From Bradyrhizobiaceae bacterium Ga0074131 (GTDB lineage Bacteria > Pseudomonadota > Alphaproteobacteria > Rhizobiales > Xanthobacteraceae): a stretch of DNA of 64,000 nucleotides. The notes under the pieces are model-generated. The model had not been told where the DNA came from. It made no database searches and saw nothing but the letters and a program-made list of their open reading frames with translations. Shown here piece after piece: positions 53,101-62,595 of this stretch. The position numbers and the translations under genes are program-made. Numbering within the stretch: the first letter of the stretch is position 1; every line of letters begins with the position of its first letter. Location: positions 24,488-88,487 of the forward strand of contig LNEC01000018.1 in assembly GCA_001464035.1 (NCBI GenBank), in the 5' to 3' direction.

Positions 53101-54008
53101 GGTGGTACTCCTTCATTCCAAGGCACGCCTTCGAGCGCTCCAAGGGGGATTTTGAGATAGCGCTGGCCGTTCGACTCCGGATCGGGCAGCCTGCCGCCTC
53201 GAATGTTCACTTGCAGCGATTGCAATATCAGTTTCGGCATAGGCAGTTTTCGGTCACGAGCCTGCCGAAGCGCCACGAACTCAGCTTCGGTCTTCGCCTC
53301 TTTGAGGTGAATGTTTTCAGATTTCTGCTGTCCCACCGTACTTTCCCAGGCGGGTTCGCGCCCGCCCGGTAGGTAGTCGTGTCCGGTGAAGACCCTGGTG
53401 TCATCTGGCAACGCAAGAATTCTCTGGATACTTCTCCAAAGTGCGTGCGCATCCCCGCCCGGAAAATCGGCGCGTGCCGTTCCGAAGTCTGGTTGGAACA
53501 GGGTATCATGAACGAAGATTGCATCTCCGACACCGTAGGCGATCGAGGCAAGCGTATGCCCCGGCGTAAACATCACCTCGACATCACAACTGCCGATCTT
53601 GAACCGCTCGCCGTCGACGAACAGCTTGTCCCATTGCGAGCCGTCGGTCGGGAAAGTGTCGGGGTAATTGTAGATTTCTTTCCAGAGCTTCTGCACTTCG
53701 ACGACCTTTTCGCCGATCGCAGTCGGGACGCCCGTTTTGCCCTTGAGATAGGCCGCTGCCGAGAAATGGTCGGCGTGCGGATGTGTGTCGAGAATCCATT
53801 TGAGCCTGTAGCCCTCCTTCCGCACATGATCGAGTAGCTCATCGGCCGACCACGTGGCTGTTGAGCCGGACTTTTCATCAAAATCGAGAACGGGGTCGAT
53901 GATAGCGCAGTGCCGCGTCTCGGGATCCGCGACAACGTACTGCACGCTGAAGGTGCGTTTGTCGAAGAACCCCTGGACAATTGGAAACCCCTGCAACTCA
54001 GACTTCAT
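53097..54008 (-). CDS. Blh-type MBL-fold hydrolase (persulfide dioxygenase-like)
   Basis: WILDTHPHADHFSAAAYLKGKTG, FTPGHTLASIAYGVGDAIFVHDTLF, VFTGHDY. Confidence 0.92.
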   Translation of the reverse strand: MKSELQGFPIVQGFFDKRTFSVQYVVADPETRHCAIIDPVLDFDEKSGSTATWSADELLDHVRKEGYRLKWILDTHPHADHFSAAAYLKGKTGVPTAIGEKVVEVQKLWKEIYNYPDTFPTDGSQWDKLFVDGERFKIGSCDVEVMFTPGHTLASIAYGVGDAIFVHDTLFQPDFGTARADFPGGDAHALWRSIQRILALPDDTRVFTGHDYLPGGREPAWESTVGQQKSENIHLKEAKTEAEFVALRQARDRKLPMPKLILQSLQVNIRGGRLPDPESNGQRYLKIPLGALEGVPWNEGVPP

Positions 54009-54042
54009 TATGCAACCGTCCTTCCCGAGTTAGGGGATTTTT

Positions 54043-54843
54043 TCAAGCCGCGACCAGCGTCGCCGTTCCGCGCACGACGACGTAGAGGCCGACCAGAATG
54101 ACCAGGCCAGCGAACGTCAGATTGAGTGCCTGCTTCCTTGCTGCGAGCGCTTTTCCGAACGCGACGCCGGCTATGCCGCCAACCAGGCCGCCGAGAACGA
54201 ACAGGCTGGCAATCGGCCAGTCGATCATCCCGGAGACGGCATAGCTCGCTGCAGTTGCCGCCCCGAACGCCGCGACGGCAACGAGGGACGTGCCAATCGC
54301 CATCGTCAGGGGCATCCCGGTCGCAAGCATGAGGCCCGGCACGATCAGGAAGCCGCCTCCAATTCCGAAGAAACCCGACAAAAGTCCGACCGCAAAACCG
54401 ATGCTCAGCAGCAACGGCAAAAGCCCGCGCGCTGTCGTCATCGACAATCGCACCTCCGGATTCCCCGCCGTACTCCGTTTGCGCAGCATGGTAATGCCCA
54501 CCAGGATCATCAGCGCGCCGAACAGGACCAAGAGTTTCTGCCCATCGAGCGCTTTGGCCACAGTGGAGCCCCCAACCGCCCCGAACACGCCGGCTGATGC
54601 AAAGACGGCCGCACAGCGCCATTTCACATTTCCGGCGCGGGCATGGCTCACCACGTTGCCGAGTGCGCTCAGGGAGACCGCAACGGCACTTGTGCCGATT
54701 GCCACATGTGGCGAGGTTACCCCGACAGCGTAAACCAGAAGAGGAACTGCGAGAATAGAACCGCCGCCCCCGACAAGCCCTAGCACCAGGCCAACAACTC
54801 CGCCCGAGACCGTTGTCGAGATGCCGACGGGAAGTTCCATCAT
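54043..54843 (-). CDS. TauE/SafE (TSUP) family permease
   Basis: GLVLGLVGGGGSILAVPLLVYAVGV, GFFGIGGGFLIVPGLMLATGM. Confidence 0.93.
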   Translation of the reverse strand: MMELPVGISTTVSGGVVGLVLGLVGGGGSILAVPLLVYAVGVTSPHVAIGTSAVAVSLSALGNVVSHARAGNVKWRCAAVFASAGVFGAVGGSTVAKALDGQKLLVLFGALMILVGITMLRKRSTAGNPEVRLSMTTARGLLPLLLSIGFAVGLLSGFFGIGGGFLIVPGLMLATGMPLTMAIGTSLVAVAAFGAATAASYAVSGMIDWPIASLFVLGGLVGGIAGVAFGKALAARKQALNLTFAGLVILVGLYVVVRGTATLVAA

Positions 54844-54870
54844 GGGCCAGCGACGCTCATTCGATCAATA

Positions 54871-54886
54871 ATTAGCACTTACTAAT
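54871..54886. promoter_or_regulatory. AT-rich operator palindrome upstream of the sulfur operon
   Basis: ATTAG-CACTTA-CTAAT, exact 5-bp arms in AT-rich block just upstream of TauE gene. Confidence 0.5.
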
Positions 54887-55254
54887 TTAGTATGTCCTGA
54901 TATTGATTCAAGTGCCCTCGCTAGGGTGAATCTGGTGGCCGGACCGTAAGCCAGGTTCCCCGGGACCGTAAAATCACGGATGCGCCGCGATGCCACCGAC
55001 ACAGCTACGGGTCGAGGTGCGCCTCCCGCCTTCAGCGCCATATCGCTCAGTCGCCGTCTTATCGCTCAGGTACCAACCGTGAGCTGCTGCTCAAGGGTAC
55101 CTTTTCTTAACCATTCCTTACCGGCGCTAACCGTTTCTTCCGATTTGTCCTTTATTCCAAGGCTGGGGAATTCCGCCACGGCGCGCGCATGCCTAGATGC
55201 CTGTGCAACAACGGGCTTGAACTAGCGGACTTTAATTAGCGGACCTGGACTAAA

Positions 55255-56805
55255 GTGGAACCGATCAACGCACGCCCCATGCTCGATGCCGCGGCCTCCG
55301 CTGCGGCGACTGCCACAGCGGATCGCCCGCCGGTCGAACGGCGCCGCCGGCTGTCGCAGGCCGCGCTTGCCGTCGCCAACCAGAAAGTCCGGCGGGCCTA
55401 TTCGCCGATCGTGATCGCGGGCGCGGTGCGGCTGGCCGATTTCGTGCTGCTCAGTGTGGTCGGCATCGCGATCTATGCCGGCTATGTGGTGCCGATCAGC
55501 GGCTTCTACTGGGAATATGTCGCAGCGATCTTCGGCATGACCGCCGCCGCCGTGATCTGCTTCCAGGCCGCCGACATCTACCAGGTCCAGGTGTTTCGCG
55601 GCCAGCTGCGGCAGATGACGCGAATGATCTCGGCCTGGGCCTTCGTGTTCCTGCTGTTCATCGGCGCCTCGTTCTTCGCCAAGCTCGGCGGCGAAATATC
55701 GCGGCTGTGGCTGTCGGCCTTCTTCTTCGTCGGCCTCGCCGCGCTGATCGCCGAACGGGTCTTCCTGCGGGCGGTGGTTCGCGGCTGGGCCCGCGACGGC
55801 CGGCTCGACCGCCGCACCATCATCGTCGGCTCTGACCAGAGCGGCGAGCAGCTGATCGAGGCGCTCAAGGCCCAGGAGGATTCCGATCTCGACATCCTCG
55901 GCGTGTTCGACGACCGCAACGACAGCCGCGCGCTCGATACCTGCGCCGGCAGCCCGAAGCTCGGCAAGGTCGACGACATCGTCGAATTCGCCCGCCGCAC
56001 CCGGATCGACCTCGTGCTGTTCGCGCTGCCGATTTCGGCGGAGACGCGGATCCTCGAAATGCTGAAGAAGCTGTGGGTGCTGCCGGTCGACATCCGCTTG
56101 TCGGCCCATACCAACAAGCTGCGGTTCCGCCCCCGCTCCTATTCCTATCTCGGCGAGGTGCCGACGCTGGACGTGTTCGAGGCGCCGATCACCGACTGGG
56201 ACCTGGTGATGAAATGGCTGTTCGACCGCGTCGTCGGCGCCTTTATCCTGCTCGCGGCGCTGCCGGTGATGGCGCTGGTCGCGCTGGCGATCAAGCTCGA
56301 CAGCCCGGGTCCAGTGCTGTTTCGCCAGAAACGGTTCGGCTTCAACAACGAGCGCATCGACGTCTTCAAGTTTCGCTCGCTGTACCACGACCAGGCCGAT
56401 CCGCTCGCCACCAGGGTCGTGACCCGGAACGACAGCCGGGTCACCCGGGTCGGGCGCTTCATCCGCAAGAGCAGCCTCGACGAGCTGCCGCAACTCTTCA
56501 ATGTCGTGTTCAAGGGCAATCTCTCGCTGGTCGGCCCGCGCCCGCACGCGGTGCAAGGTAAACTGCAGAGCCAGCTGTTCGACGAAGCCGTCGACGGATA
56601 TTTCGCGCGCCACCGCGTCAAGCCGGGCATCACCGGCTGGGCCCAGATCAACGGCTGGCGCGGCGAAGTCGACAGCGAGGAAAAGATCCAGAAGCGCGTC
56701 GAATTCGATCTCTATTACATCGAGAATTGGTCGGTGCTGTTCGATCTCTACATTCTCCTCAAGACGCCACTGGCGCTGATGACGAAGAACGAGAACGCCT
56801 ACTAA
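55255..56805 (+). CDS. undecaprenyl-phosphate glucose phosphotransferase (WcaJ/ExoY type)
   Basis: WLFDRVVGAFILLAALPVMALVALAIKLDSPGPVLFRQKRFGFNNE, SSLDELPQLFNVVFKGNLSLVGPRPHA; GTG start or ATG at 55279. Confidence 0.93.
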   Translation: MEPINARPMLDAAASAAATATADRPPVERRRRLSQAALAVANQKVRRAYSPIVIAGAVRLADFVLLSVVGIAIYAGYVVPISGFYWEYVAAIFGMTAAAVICFQAADIYQVQVFRGQLRQMTRMISAWAFVFLLFIGASFFAKLGGEISRLWLSAFFFVGLAALIAERVFLRAVVRGWARDGRLDRRTIIVGSDQSGEQLIEALKAQEDSDLDILGVFDDRNDSRALDTCAGSPKLGKVDDIVEFARRTRIDLVLFALPISAETRILEMLKKLWVLPVDIRLSAHTNKLRFRPRSYSYLGEVPTLDVFEAPITDWDLVMKWLFDRVVGAFILLAALPVMALVALAIKLDSPGPVLFRQKRFGFNNERIDVFKFRSLYHDQADPLATRVVTRNDSRVTRVGRFIRKSSLDELPQLFNVVFKGNLSLVGPRPHAVQGKLQSQLFDEAVDGYFARHRVKPGITGWAQINGWRGEVDSEEKIQKRVEFDLYYIENWSVLFDLYILLKTPLALMTKNENAY

Positions 56806-56826
56806 GTAAACCCGAGATGCCCGCAA

Positions 56827-56948
56827 CGTCATTGCGAGCCACCGGGTCGCGCGAATGCGCGCCCGATGGTAAACTCCGCGGAGCAATCCATCTTGCTGCG
56901 CAAAGAAAGAAGCTGGATTGCTTCGTCGCTTCGCTGCTCGCAATGACG
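56827..56948. repeat. dispersed imperfect palindrome
   Basis: CGTCATTGCGAG ... CTCGCAATGACG. Confidence 0.85.
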
Positions 56949-56993
56949 ATAAGGGCGTAGAGTTGTGTGAGTGTGTGAGTGCGTGAGTATCGA

Positions 56994-58259
56994 ATGGCGT
57001 ATGCGGCCACAGCCGGAAATTCCCTGCCGTCCATGACGGCCGCGCCCGGCGTGCTGGCGCTGCAGCGCGCGCTGGTGTGGCTGGTCGGCGCCTCCGGCGC
57101 GATCGTGTTCATCGAGCCCAGCCCCTACGAGCTGGCGACGCTGGCCGCGACCATCCTGTTCTTTGCCACCGGTCTGCGGCTCCGGCTGGTCTTCATACCA
57201 CTCCTGCTGCTGCTGTTCCTCATCAACGTCGGCTATTCGATCGCCGCCGTCCAGGTGATGGACAGCCCCGGGGTCGCCGGCTGGGTCGCGACCTCCTGGT
57301 ACATGGCGGTCACCGTGATCTTCTTCGCCATGGTAATGTCCGAAGACACCGAAGCCCGGCTCGACATGCTCCGGCGCGGCCTGGTCGCGGGCGGCCTGAT
57401 CGCGGCGACCGCGGCGATCGCCGGCTACTTCAACCTCGTGCCCGGCGGCTATGACCTGCTGACGCTGTATGGACGCGCGCGCGGCACCTTCAAGGACCCC
57501 AACGTGCTCGGGGCCTACCTGACCCTTCCGGCGTTGCTGGCGCTGCAAAGCGTGGTTTCCGATCGCATCGGAAGATCGCTCCGCAGCAGCATCGCGCTCG
57601 GCATCATGACGCTGGCGATCCTGCTGGCGTTTTCGCGCGCCGCATGGGGCGCGCTCGTCATCACCTCGGCCTTCATGCTGGCGTTGATGGTGCTCACCAG
57701 CCCCTCGCGCGCGCAACGCTCGCGCATCATCGTCATGACGGTGATAGCGGTCGTGACCGTGGCGATGCTGATCGGCGTGTTGCTGTCGTTCGATTCCATC
57801 AGCGAGATGTTCGAACAGCGCGCCAGTCTCGGCCAGAGTTACGACGCCGGTCGCTTCGGCCGGTTCGGACGGCATATCCTCGGCGCGGAAATGGCGCTGG
57901 ACCTGCCGTTCGGGATCGGTCCGCTGCAGTTCAACCGCTACTTCCCCGAGGACACCCACAATTCCTATCTGAACGCCTTCATGTCGGGCGGCTGGCTCGC
58001 CGGCGTCTGCTATCCCGCGCTGATATTCGTCACCATGATCATGGGATTCCGCCACGCGTTTGTCAGGGTGCCCTGGCAGCGCGCCTATCTCGCCATCTTC
58101 GCGGCGTTTCTCGGCACGGTCGGCATGAGTCTGGTGATCGACACCGACCACTGGCGGCACTTCTGGTTGATGCTGGGCGTGATGTGGGGCCTGTTCGCGG
58201 CGGCACAGTGCTACCGGGCGGCGACGGATCAGGCGCTCGCGGCGCCTGTGTCGGCTTGA
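56994..58259 (+). CDS. O-antigen ligase/polymerase-like membrane protein
   Basis: Multi-TM, RARGTFKDPNVLGAYL, GIGPLQFNRYFPEDTHNSYLNAFMSGG. Confidence 0.88.
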   Translation: MAYAATAGNSLPSMTAAPGVLALQRALVWLVGASGAIVFIEPSPYELATLAATILFFATGLRLRLVFIPLLLLLFLINVGYSIAAVQVMDSPGVAGWVATSWYMAVTVIFFAMVMSEDTEARLDMLRRGLVAGGLIAATAAIAGYFNLVPGGYDLLTLYGRARGTFKDPNVLGAYLTLPALLALQSVVSDRIGRSLRSSIALGIMTLAILLAFSRAAWGALVITSAFMLALMVLTSPSRAQRSRIIVMTVIAVVTVAMLIGVLLSFDSISEMFEQRASLGQSYDAGRFGRFGRHILGAEMALDLPFGIGPLQFNRYFPEDTHNSYLNAFMSGGWLAGVCYPALIFVTMIMGFRHAFVRVPWQRAYLAIFAAFLGTVGMSLVIDTDHWRHFWLMLGVMWGLFAAAQCYRAATDQALAAPVSA

Positions 58260-58313
58260 TCCGACGCGAACGTTCAACCCACCTCGCCCCGCTTGCGGGG
58301 CGAGGTGAAGAGA

Positions 58314-59498
58314 CTACTTCTCCACTGCAAACGTCAGGCCGGCGTTGTCGACCAGCCGCTTGATCAGTTGGTCGCCCATGGCGGCGCCCGGGGTCCAGAT
58401 CCCCGCGGCAACCTCCGGCGTGTCGCGCAACAGGCAGAGCGCGCATTCCGCGATCATCTTGGAGGTCGAGCCATAGCCGGGATCGCGGTCGCCCTTGACG
58501 GCTGCGCGGGCCTGACGGCCGTCGGGCGCGACGGCGACGAACAGGAGATCATACATGCCGTTCTCCCGTTCCTCTTTCGACGGCCCCTCGCCGGGCTTCG
58601 GGCCGTTGGTCGGTCCCATCTTCTCCGCATTGATCGCGGCCGCGACGCGCCTGGCGGCTTCCTCGCCCTTCTCGCCTGGTCCAGTCAGCATCATCTCGTC
58701 GTAGACAAAATCCCGGCCGTAGGGAAAGCCCATCAGGACATTCGAGCGGTGCACGTTGCGGGTGTTGATGGTCGCCATCACGAACGGCGCGGTCCAGGAT
58801 TTGAGCTCCTCGTCGAACACCGGCTTGTTGCCCGGCGGCTGCTTCGGCCCCTCAAAGCCCGGCGTCAGCGCGAACGGATTCCTCAATACCGCGACCAGGC
58901 TGAGATCTCGCGCCGTCGCCACGAAGGTCGCCTTCATGCTGGCCGCGGTGCCGCCGGAGAACGTCCCCTTCATGGCGCGGACGCGGCCCTTGACGCGGTT
59001 CGCCGGCGCGCCGAACGCCTTCTTCGCCTCCTCCTGCACGTAGAGCACGCCGAGTTCGAACGGCAGCGAATCGAAACCGCAGGAGAACACGATGCGGGCG
59101 CCACTCGCCTTGGCGGCGGCCTCATGGGTCTCGATCATCTGCCGCATCCACAAGGGTTCGCCGCAGAGGTCGAAATAGTCGGTTCCCGCCGCCACGCAGG
59201 CCGCGACCAATTCCGAGCCATAAAGCTGGTACGGGCCGACGGTCGAGATAATCGATTTGGCCTGGGCGACCATCGCTTTCAGCGAGGCGGGATCACCGCC
59301 ATCGGCGACGATCAAGGCGATGTCGGCCGGCGCGCCAATCGCGTCGCGCACCGCGGCGAGCTTGTCCTTGCTGCGTCCGGCCATCGCCCATTGCAGGCTG
59401 CCGTCGCCCTTGTAACGCGCGGCGAGATACTCGGCGACGAGCTGGCCGGTAAAGCCGGTGGCGCCATAGACGACGATGTCGAATTTCGACGAGGACAT
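58314..59498 (-). CDS. saccharopine dehydrogenase / trans-acting enoyl reductase family protein
   Basis: FDIVVYGATGFTGQLVAEYLAARY, STVGPYQLYGSELVAACVAAGTDYFDLCGE. Confidence 0.9.
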   Translation of the reverse strand: MSSSKFDIVVYGATGFTGQLVAEYLAARYKGDGSLQWAMAGRSKDKLAAVRDAIGAPADIALIVADGGDPASLKAMVAQAKSIISTVGPYQLYGSELVAACVAAGTDYFDLCGEPLWMRQMIETHEAAAKASGARIVFSCGFDSLPFELGVLYVQEEAKKAFGAPANRVKGRVRAMKGTFSGGTAASMKATFVATARDLSLVAVLRNPFALTPGFEGPKQPPGNKPVFDEELKSWTAPFVMATINTRNVHRSNVLMGFPYGRDFVYDEMMLTGPGEKGEEAARRVAAAINAEKMGPTNGPKPGEGPSKEERENGMYDLLFVAVAPDGRQARAAVKGDRDPGYGSTSKMIAECALCLLRDTPEVAAGIWTPGAAMGDQLIKRLVDNAGLTFAVEK

Positions 59499-59532
59499 AT
59501 TCGCATTCCCTGAGACGGCGGTTGGCATTTTC

Positions 59533-59618
59533 CGTCATTGCGAGCGAAGCGAAGCAATCAATTGGTGCGGCGTGCAACAAGATGGATTGCTTCGTCGCAA
59601 GTGCTCCTCGCAATGGCG
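59533..59618. repeat. dispersed imperfect palindrome
   Basis: CGTCATTGCGAGCGAAGCGAAGCAAT ... ATTGCTTCGTCGCAAG..CTCGCAATGGCG. Confidence 0.75.
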
Positions 59619-59625
59619 GTTGAGC

Positions 59626-60411
59626 TTATTTCTTGGCGTAGGAGACGCCCATGCCGGCGCGCACATCCGCCTGGATGCCATAGGGCGCGATCGGATAGCG
59701 CAGGCCGTTCTTGGCCAACTGCTTCATGCCCGTGATCGCCTTGGCGAGATGCGCGGGCTGCAGCGCCATGAGCATCTCCTCGTCGGGCACGCCGCCATAG
59801 CGGCGCTCGGCAAAGCACGGCAGCGACAGGCTGGGCTCGCCGGTCTTGAGCGCCCGCCCCCATGAATCGGCGCAGGCGGTCTCGCCGACCACGCCCCATT
59901 CGAACTTCTTGTAGCCGGTATACTGCAGCCCGTTGATGAGAATGATCATCTGTCCGGGCGTCGCATAGACGAGGCAGATGTCCGGCGGATCGAGCCGGCC
60001 GCTCGACAGCGGGCTCACCGCCAGCGCCTGGTAGTTTCCGTAGGGCACGACATCCAGCGCCTCCTGGCGCTTGCGCGCGTCGTCAGGCGTTCCATGCCAG
60101 ACGCCGACGTAATTCGTGCCCTCGAGAAACTTCTCGTCCCTTGGCGCGAGCCCGATCACGGCGCGGCACTGCGCGCCGACGAGATCGTCCGAGGTGATGC
60201 CGACGGTCCAGCCCAGCCGCGAGGCCATGCTGACGATCTGGTCCGTGGTGTGAACCGCGGTGGGCCGCCGGATCTTCGGGATCGCCGTCATTTCTTCCAC
60301 GGTGGCGAACATCTTCATGCCGATCACGGTGGTTTTCAGCCGGAGCAGGCCGTTCAGATCGGCCACCATGCCGGCCAAATCCAGCTGTTCCGGCGGCGTT
60401 TGCTGTTGCAT
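59626..60411 (-). CDS. DUF169 family protein
   Basis: 261 aa from MQQQTPPEQLDLAGM; KTTVIGMKMF, FEWGVVGETACADSWGRALKTGEPSLSLPCFAERRYGGVPDEEMLMAL. Confidence 0.85.
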   Translation of the reverse strand: MQQQTPPEQLDLAGMVADLNGLLRLKTTVIGMKMFATVEEMTAIPKIRRPTAVHTTDQIVSMASRLGWTVGITSDDLVGAQCRAVIGLAPRDEKFLEGTNYVGVWHGTPDDARKRQEALDVVPYGNYQALAVSPLSSGRLDPPDICLVYATPGQMIILINGLQYTGYKKFEWGVVGETACADSWGRALKTGEPSLSLPCFAERRYGGVPDEEMLMALQPAHLAKAITGMKQLAKNGLRYPIAPYGIQADVRAGMGVSYAKK

Positions 60412-60479
60412 TGGCGTAACTCCCAGATCGGCGGGCCAGGACGTCGCGCGCCGGTTCACGCAATTCTAGCCCGTTTGTT

Positions 60480-61355
60480 TCAACGTTGCGACAGCTGCTT
60501 CGCCTTCGGAGCCGGCCCCGGCAGCAAATCGTCAATCTTGCCGGTGGTTCGATAGGCCATCAGGCCCATCCATTCGCGCACCGCAAGGTCGGAGCGCACC
60601 AATCCGTCAGCGGCAACGGTGGAGAACGTCAGGAGGTCGGCGCGCGCGCCGAGCCTCCAGTCCACGGGATAGGCTTCCACATCGAAGCCGGCGTTGCGAA
60701 ACAAGCCTACCGATCGCGGCATGTGAAAGGCCGACGTCACCAGCAGCCATCGCTCGCCCGGTTTGGGAGCGGCCAGCGCTTTGGCGAGTTCGGCGTTTTC
60801 CAGGGTGTTTCGCGCGCGGCGCTCGATCAGCAACCGCGCTTTGGCGATGCCCAGGCCTTCGAACAGCTCGGCCGCGTAGTCGGCTTCCCTGGCATCGTTG
60901 AACACCAGGTTGGCGCTGCCGCCGGAATACACGACGCGCGCGTTGGGATAGCGATGGGCCAGCACGGCGGCCGCAACGATGCGGTCGCCCGCCGCGCCGA
61001 CGACGGGTCTGCCGTGCGCGAGCGAAAGATCGGCGTCGATCGGTCCGCCAAGGACGATGATGCCATCAGGCGCGCCGTTCGCCGCATCCCATGGCGGAAA
61101 GCGCGCCTCGAGCGGATAGAGCAGCAGCTTGCCGAGCGGAGACCAGGCGCACAGCGCCAGCCATACGGTCGCAGCCACCATCAGCCTGCGGCCGGCGGAT
61201 GCAAACCGCGTGGCCAGCAGCAGCGCGCCGGCGAGGCCTAGTCCGACCAGCAAATTGGTCGGCAGCAGGATGATGCCGAGGGTCTTGGACAGCAGAAAAA
61301 ACAAGCGAGTACCCCCAGGGGCGCAAGGCGCCGCGCCAATCACGCCATCCGTCAT
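60480..61355 (-). CDS. YdcF/ElyC (DUF218) family membrane protein
   Basis: GIIVLGGPIDADLSLAHGRPVVGAAGDRIVAAAVLAHRYPNARVVYSGGSANL, LIERRARNTLENAELAKAL, VTSAFHMPRSVGLF; start uncertain. Confidence 0.85.
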   Translation of the reverse strand: MTDGVIGAAPCAPGGTRLFFLLSKTLGIILLPTNLLVGLGLAGALLLATRFASAGRRLMVAATVWLALCAWSPLGKLLLYPLEARFPPWDAANGAPDGIIVLGGPIDADLSLAHGRPVVGAAGDRIVAAAVLAHRYPNARVVYSGGSANLVFNDAREADYAAELFEGLGIAKARLLIERRARNTLENAELAKALAAPKPGERWLLVTSAFHMPRSVGLFRNAGFDVEAYPVDWRLGARADLLTFSTVAADGLVRSDLAVREWMGLMAYRTTGKIDDLLPGPAPKAKQLSQR

Positions 61356-61472
61356 ACGCGGGCTTGACCCGCCTATCCATCTCTCTTCGTAATGTGCACG
61401 CTTCAAACGAAGATGGATGGCCGGGTCATCTAGCGCGAAGACGCGCTTCGCGCTACTGCCCGGCAACGACGA
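61350..61472. repeat. dispersed imperfect palindrome
   Basis: GTCATACGCGGGCTTGACCCGCCTATCCATC ... GATGGATGGCCGGGTCA ... CCCGGCAACGAC. Confidence 0.65.
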
Positions 61473-61508
61473 CTGAAGTCGATAGAACCGACGGGAAAGC
61501 CCTCCTCC

Positions 61509-62450
61509 ATGACGCATCATCATCTGCATTCCAGCCCCGAGACCTGCCACTGGGGTTTTTTCGAAGCGAAGCTGAAACCCGTCCTCACCATTGCCAGCGG
61601 CGACGAGGTGACTGTCGACACCATCAGCGGTGGTCCGGAGATGATGCCGGACAAGAGCCGGTTTCACGTGCCGCCCGAACTCGCCGAGGTTCATGCGAAG
61701 AATGAGCGGATGCTGCCGGGCCACATCCTGACCGGGCCGATCGCGGTGCAAGGCGCCGAACCCGGCGACGTGCTCGAGGTCGAGATCCTCGACGTCCAGC
61801 TGCGGCAGGACTGGGGCTGGAACATGATCCGGCCGCTGGCCGGTACCCTGCCCGACGATTTCCATGAGTTCCGCCTGCTGAACATTCCGCTCGATCGCGA
61901 GCGCATGGTCGGCCGGATGCCCTGGGGGCTCGACCTGCCGCTCAAGCCGTTCTTCGGCGTCATGGGCGTGGCGCCGCCGCCGGCCTGGGGCCGCATCACC
62001 TCGCTAATCCCGCGCGCGATGGGCGGCAATCTCGACAACAAGGAACTGGTCCCCGGCGCCAAGCTCTATCTGCCGGTGTTCGTGCCGGGCGCGCTGTTCT
62101 CGTGCGGCGACGGCCACGGCGTGCAGGGCGACGGCGAGGTCTGCGTCACCGCGATCGAGACCGCGCTGCAGGGCCGCTTCAGGCTGACGCTGCGCAAGGA
62201 TCTGCGGCTCGACTATCCCCGCGCCGAAACGCCGGATCATTACATGACGATGGCGATGGATCCCGACCTCGATCAATGCGTGGTGCGGGCGCTGCGCGAC
62301 ATGATCGTGCTGCTCGGCGAAAAGCGCAACCTGTCACGCGAGGATGCCTACACGCTCTGCAGCCTAGCCGCGGATTTGCGCGTCACGCAGACGGTGAACG
62401 GCTCCAAGGGCATTCACTGCATGATCGAGAAGGCGATCGTGCACGGGTAA
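61509..62450 (+). CDS. acetamidase/formamidase family protein
   Basis: TCHWGFFEAKLKPVLTIASGDEVTVDTISGG, HILTGPIAVQGAEPGDVLEVEI, SCGDGHGVQGDGEVC. Confidence 0.93.
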   Translation: MTHHHLHSSPETCHWGFFEAKLKPVLTIASGDEVTVDTISGGPEMMPDKSRFHVPPELAEVHAKNERMLPGHILTGPIAVQGAEPGDVLEVEILDVQLRQDWGWNMIRPLAGTLPDDFHEFRLLNIPLDRERMVGRMPWGLDLPLKPFFGVMGVAPPPAWGRITSLIPRAMGGNLDNKELVPGAKLYLPVFVPGALFSCGDGHGVQGDGEVCVTAIETALQGRFRLTLRKDLRLDYPRAETPDHYMTMAMDPDLDQCVVRALRDMIVLLGEKRNLSREDAYTLCSLAADLRVTQTVNGSKGIHCMIEKAIVHG

Positions 62451-62595
62451 ACGCGCACCGTGGCCGTGCGCCGAGCCCTGCACGGCCGCCGCCGCGCACC
62501 CATCGGACGCGAATCAGCAATTGACTCCAGTTTCAACCCTTAATAGACTCTAAATAGTTACTTTAAAGTACACCGAATTAGAGTTAGCGTTTCCC

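Noticed and set aside
55222-56943. 573-aa minus-strand ORF opposite the WcaJ-like gene
   Set aside because: Low-complexity His/Asp/Arg-rich antisense frame; sugar transferase motifs on plus strand are diagnostic.
56960-56993. GTGTGAGTGTGTGAGTGCGTGAGT low-complexity run as a phase-variable repeat
   Set aside because: Imperfect and short; not a clean tandem array, and slippage impact on the downstream start is unclear.
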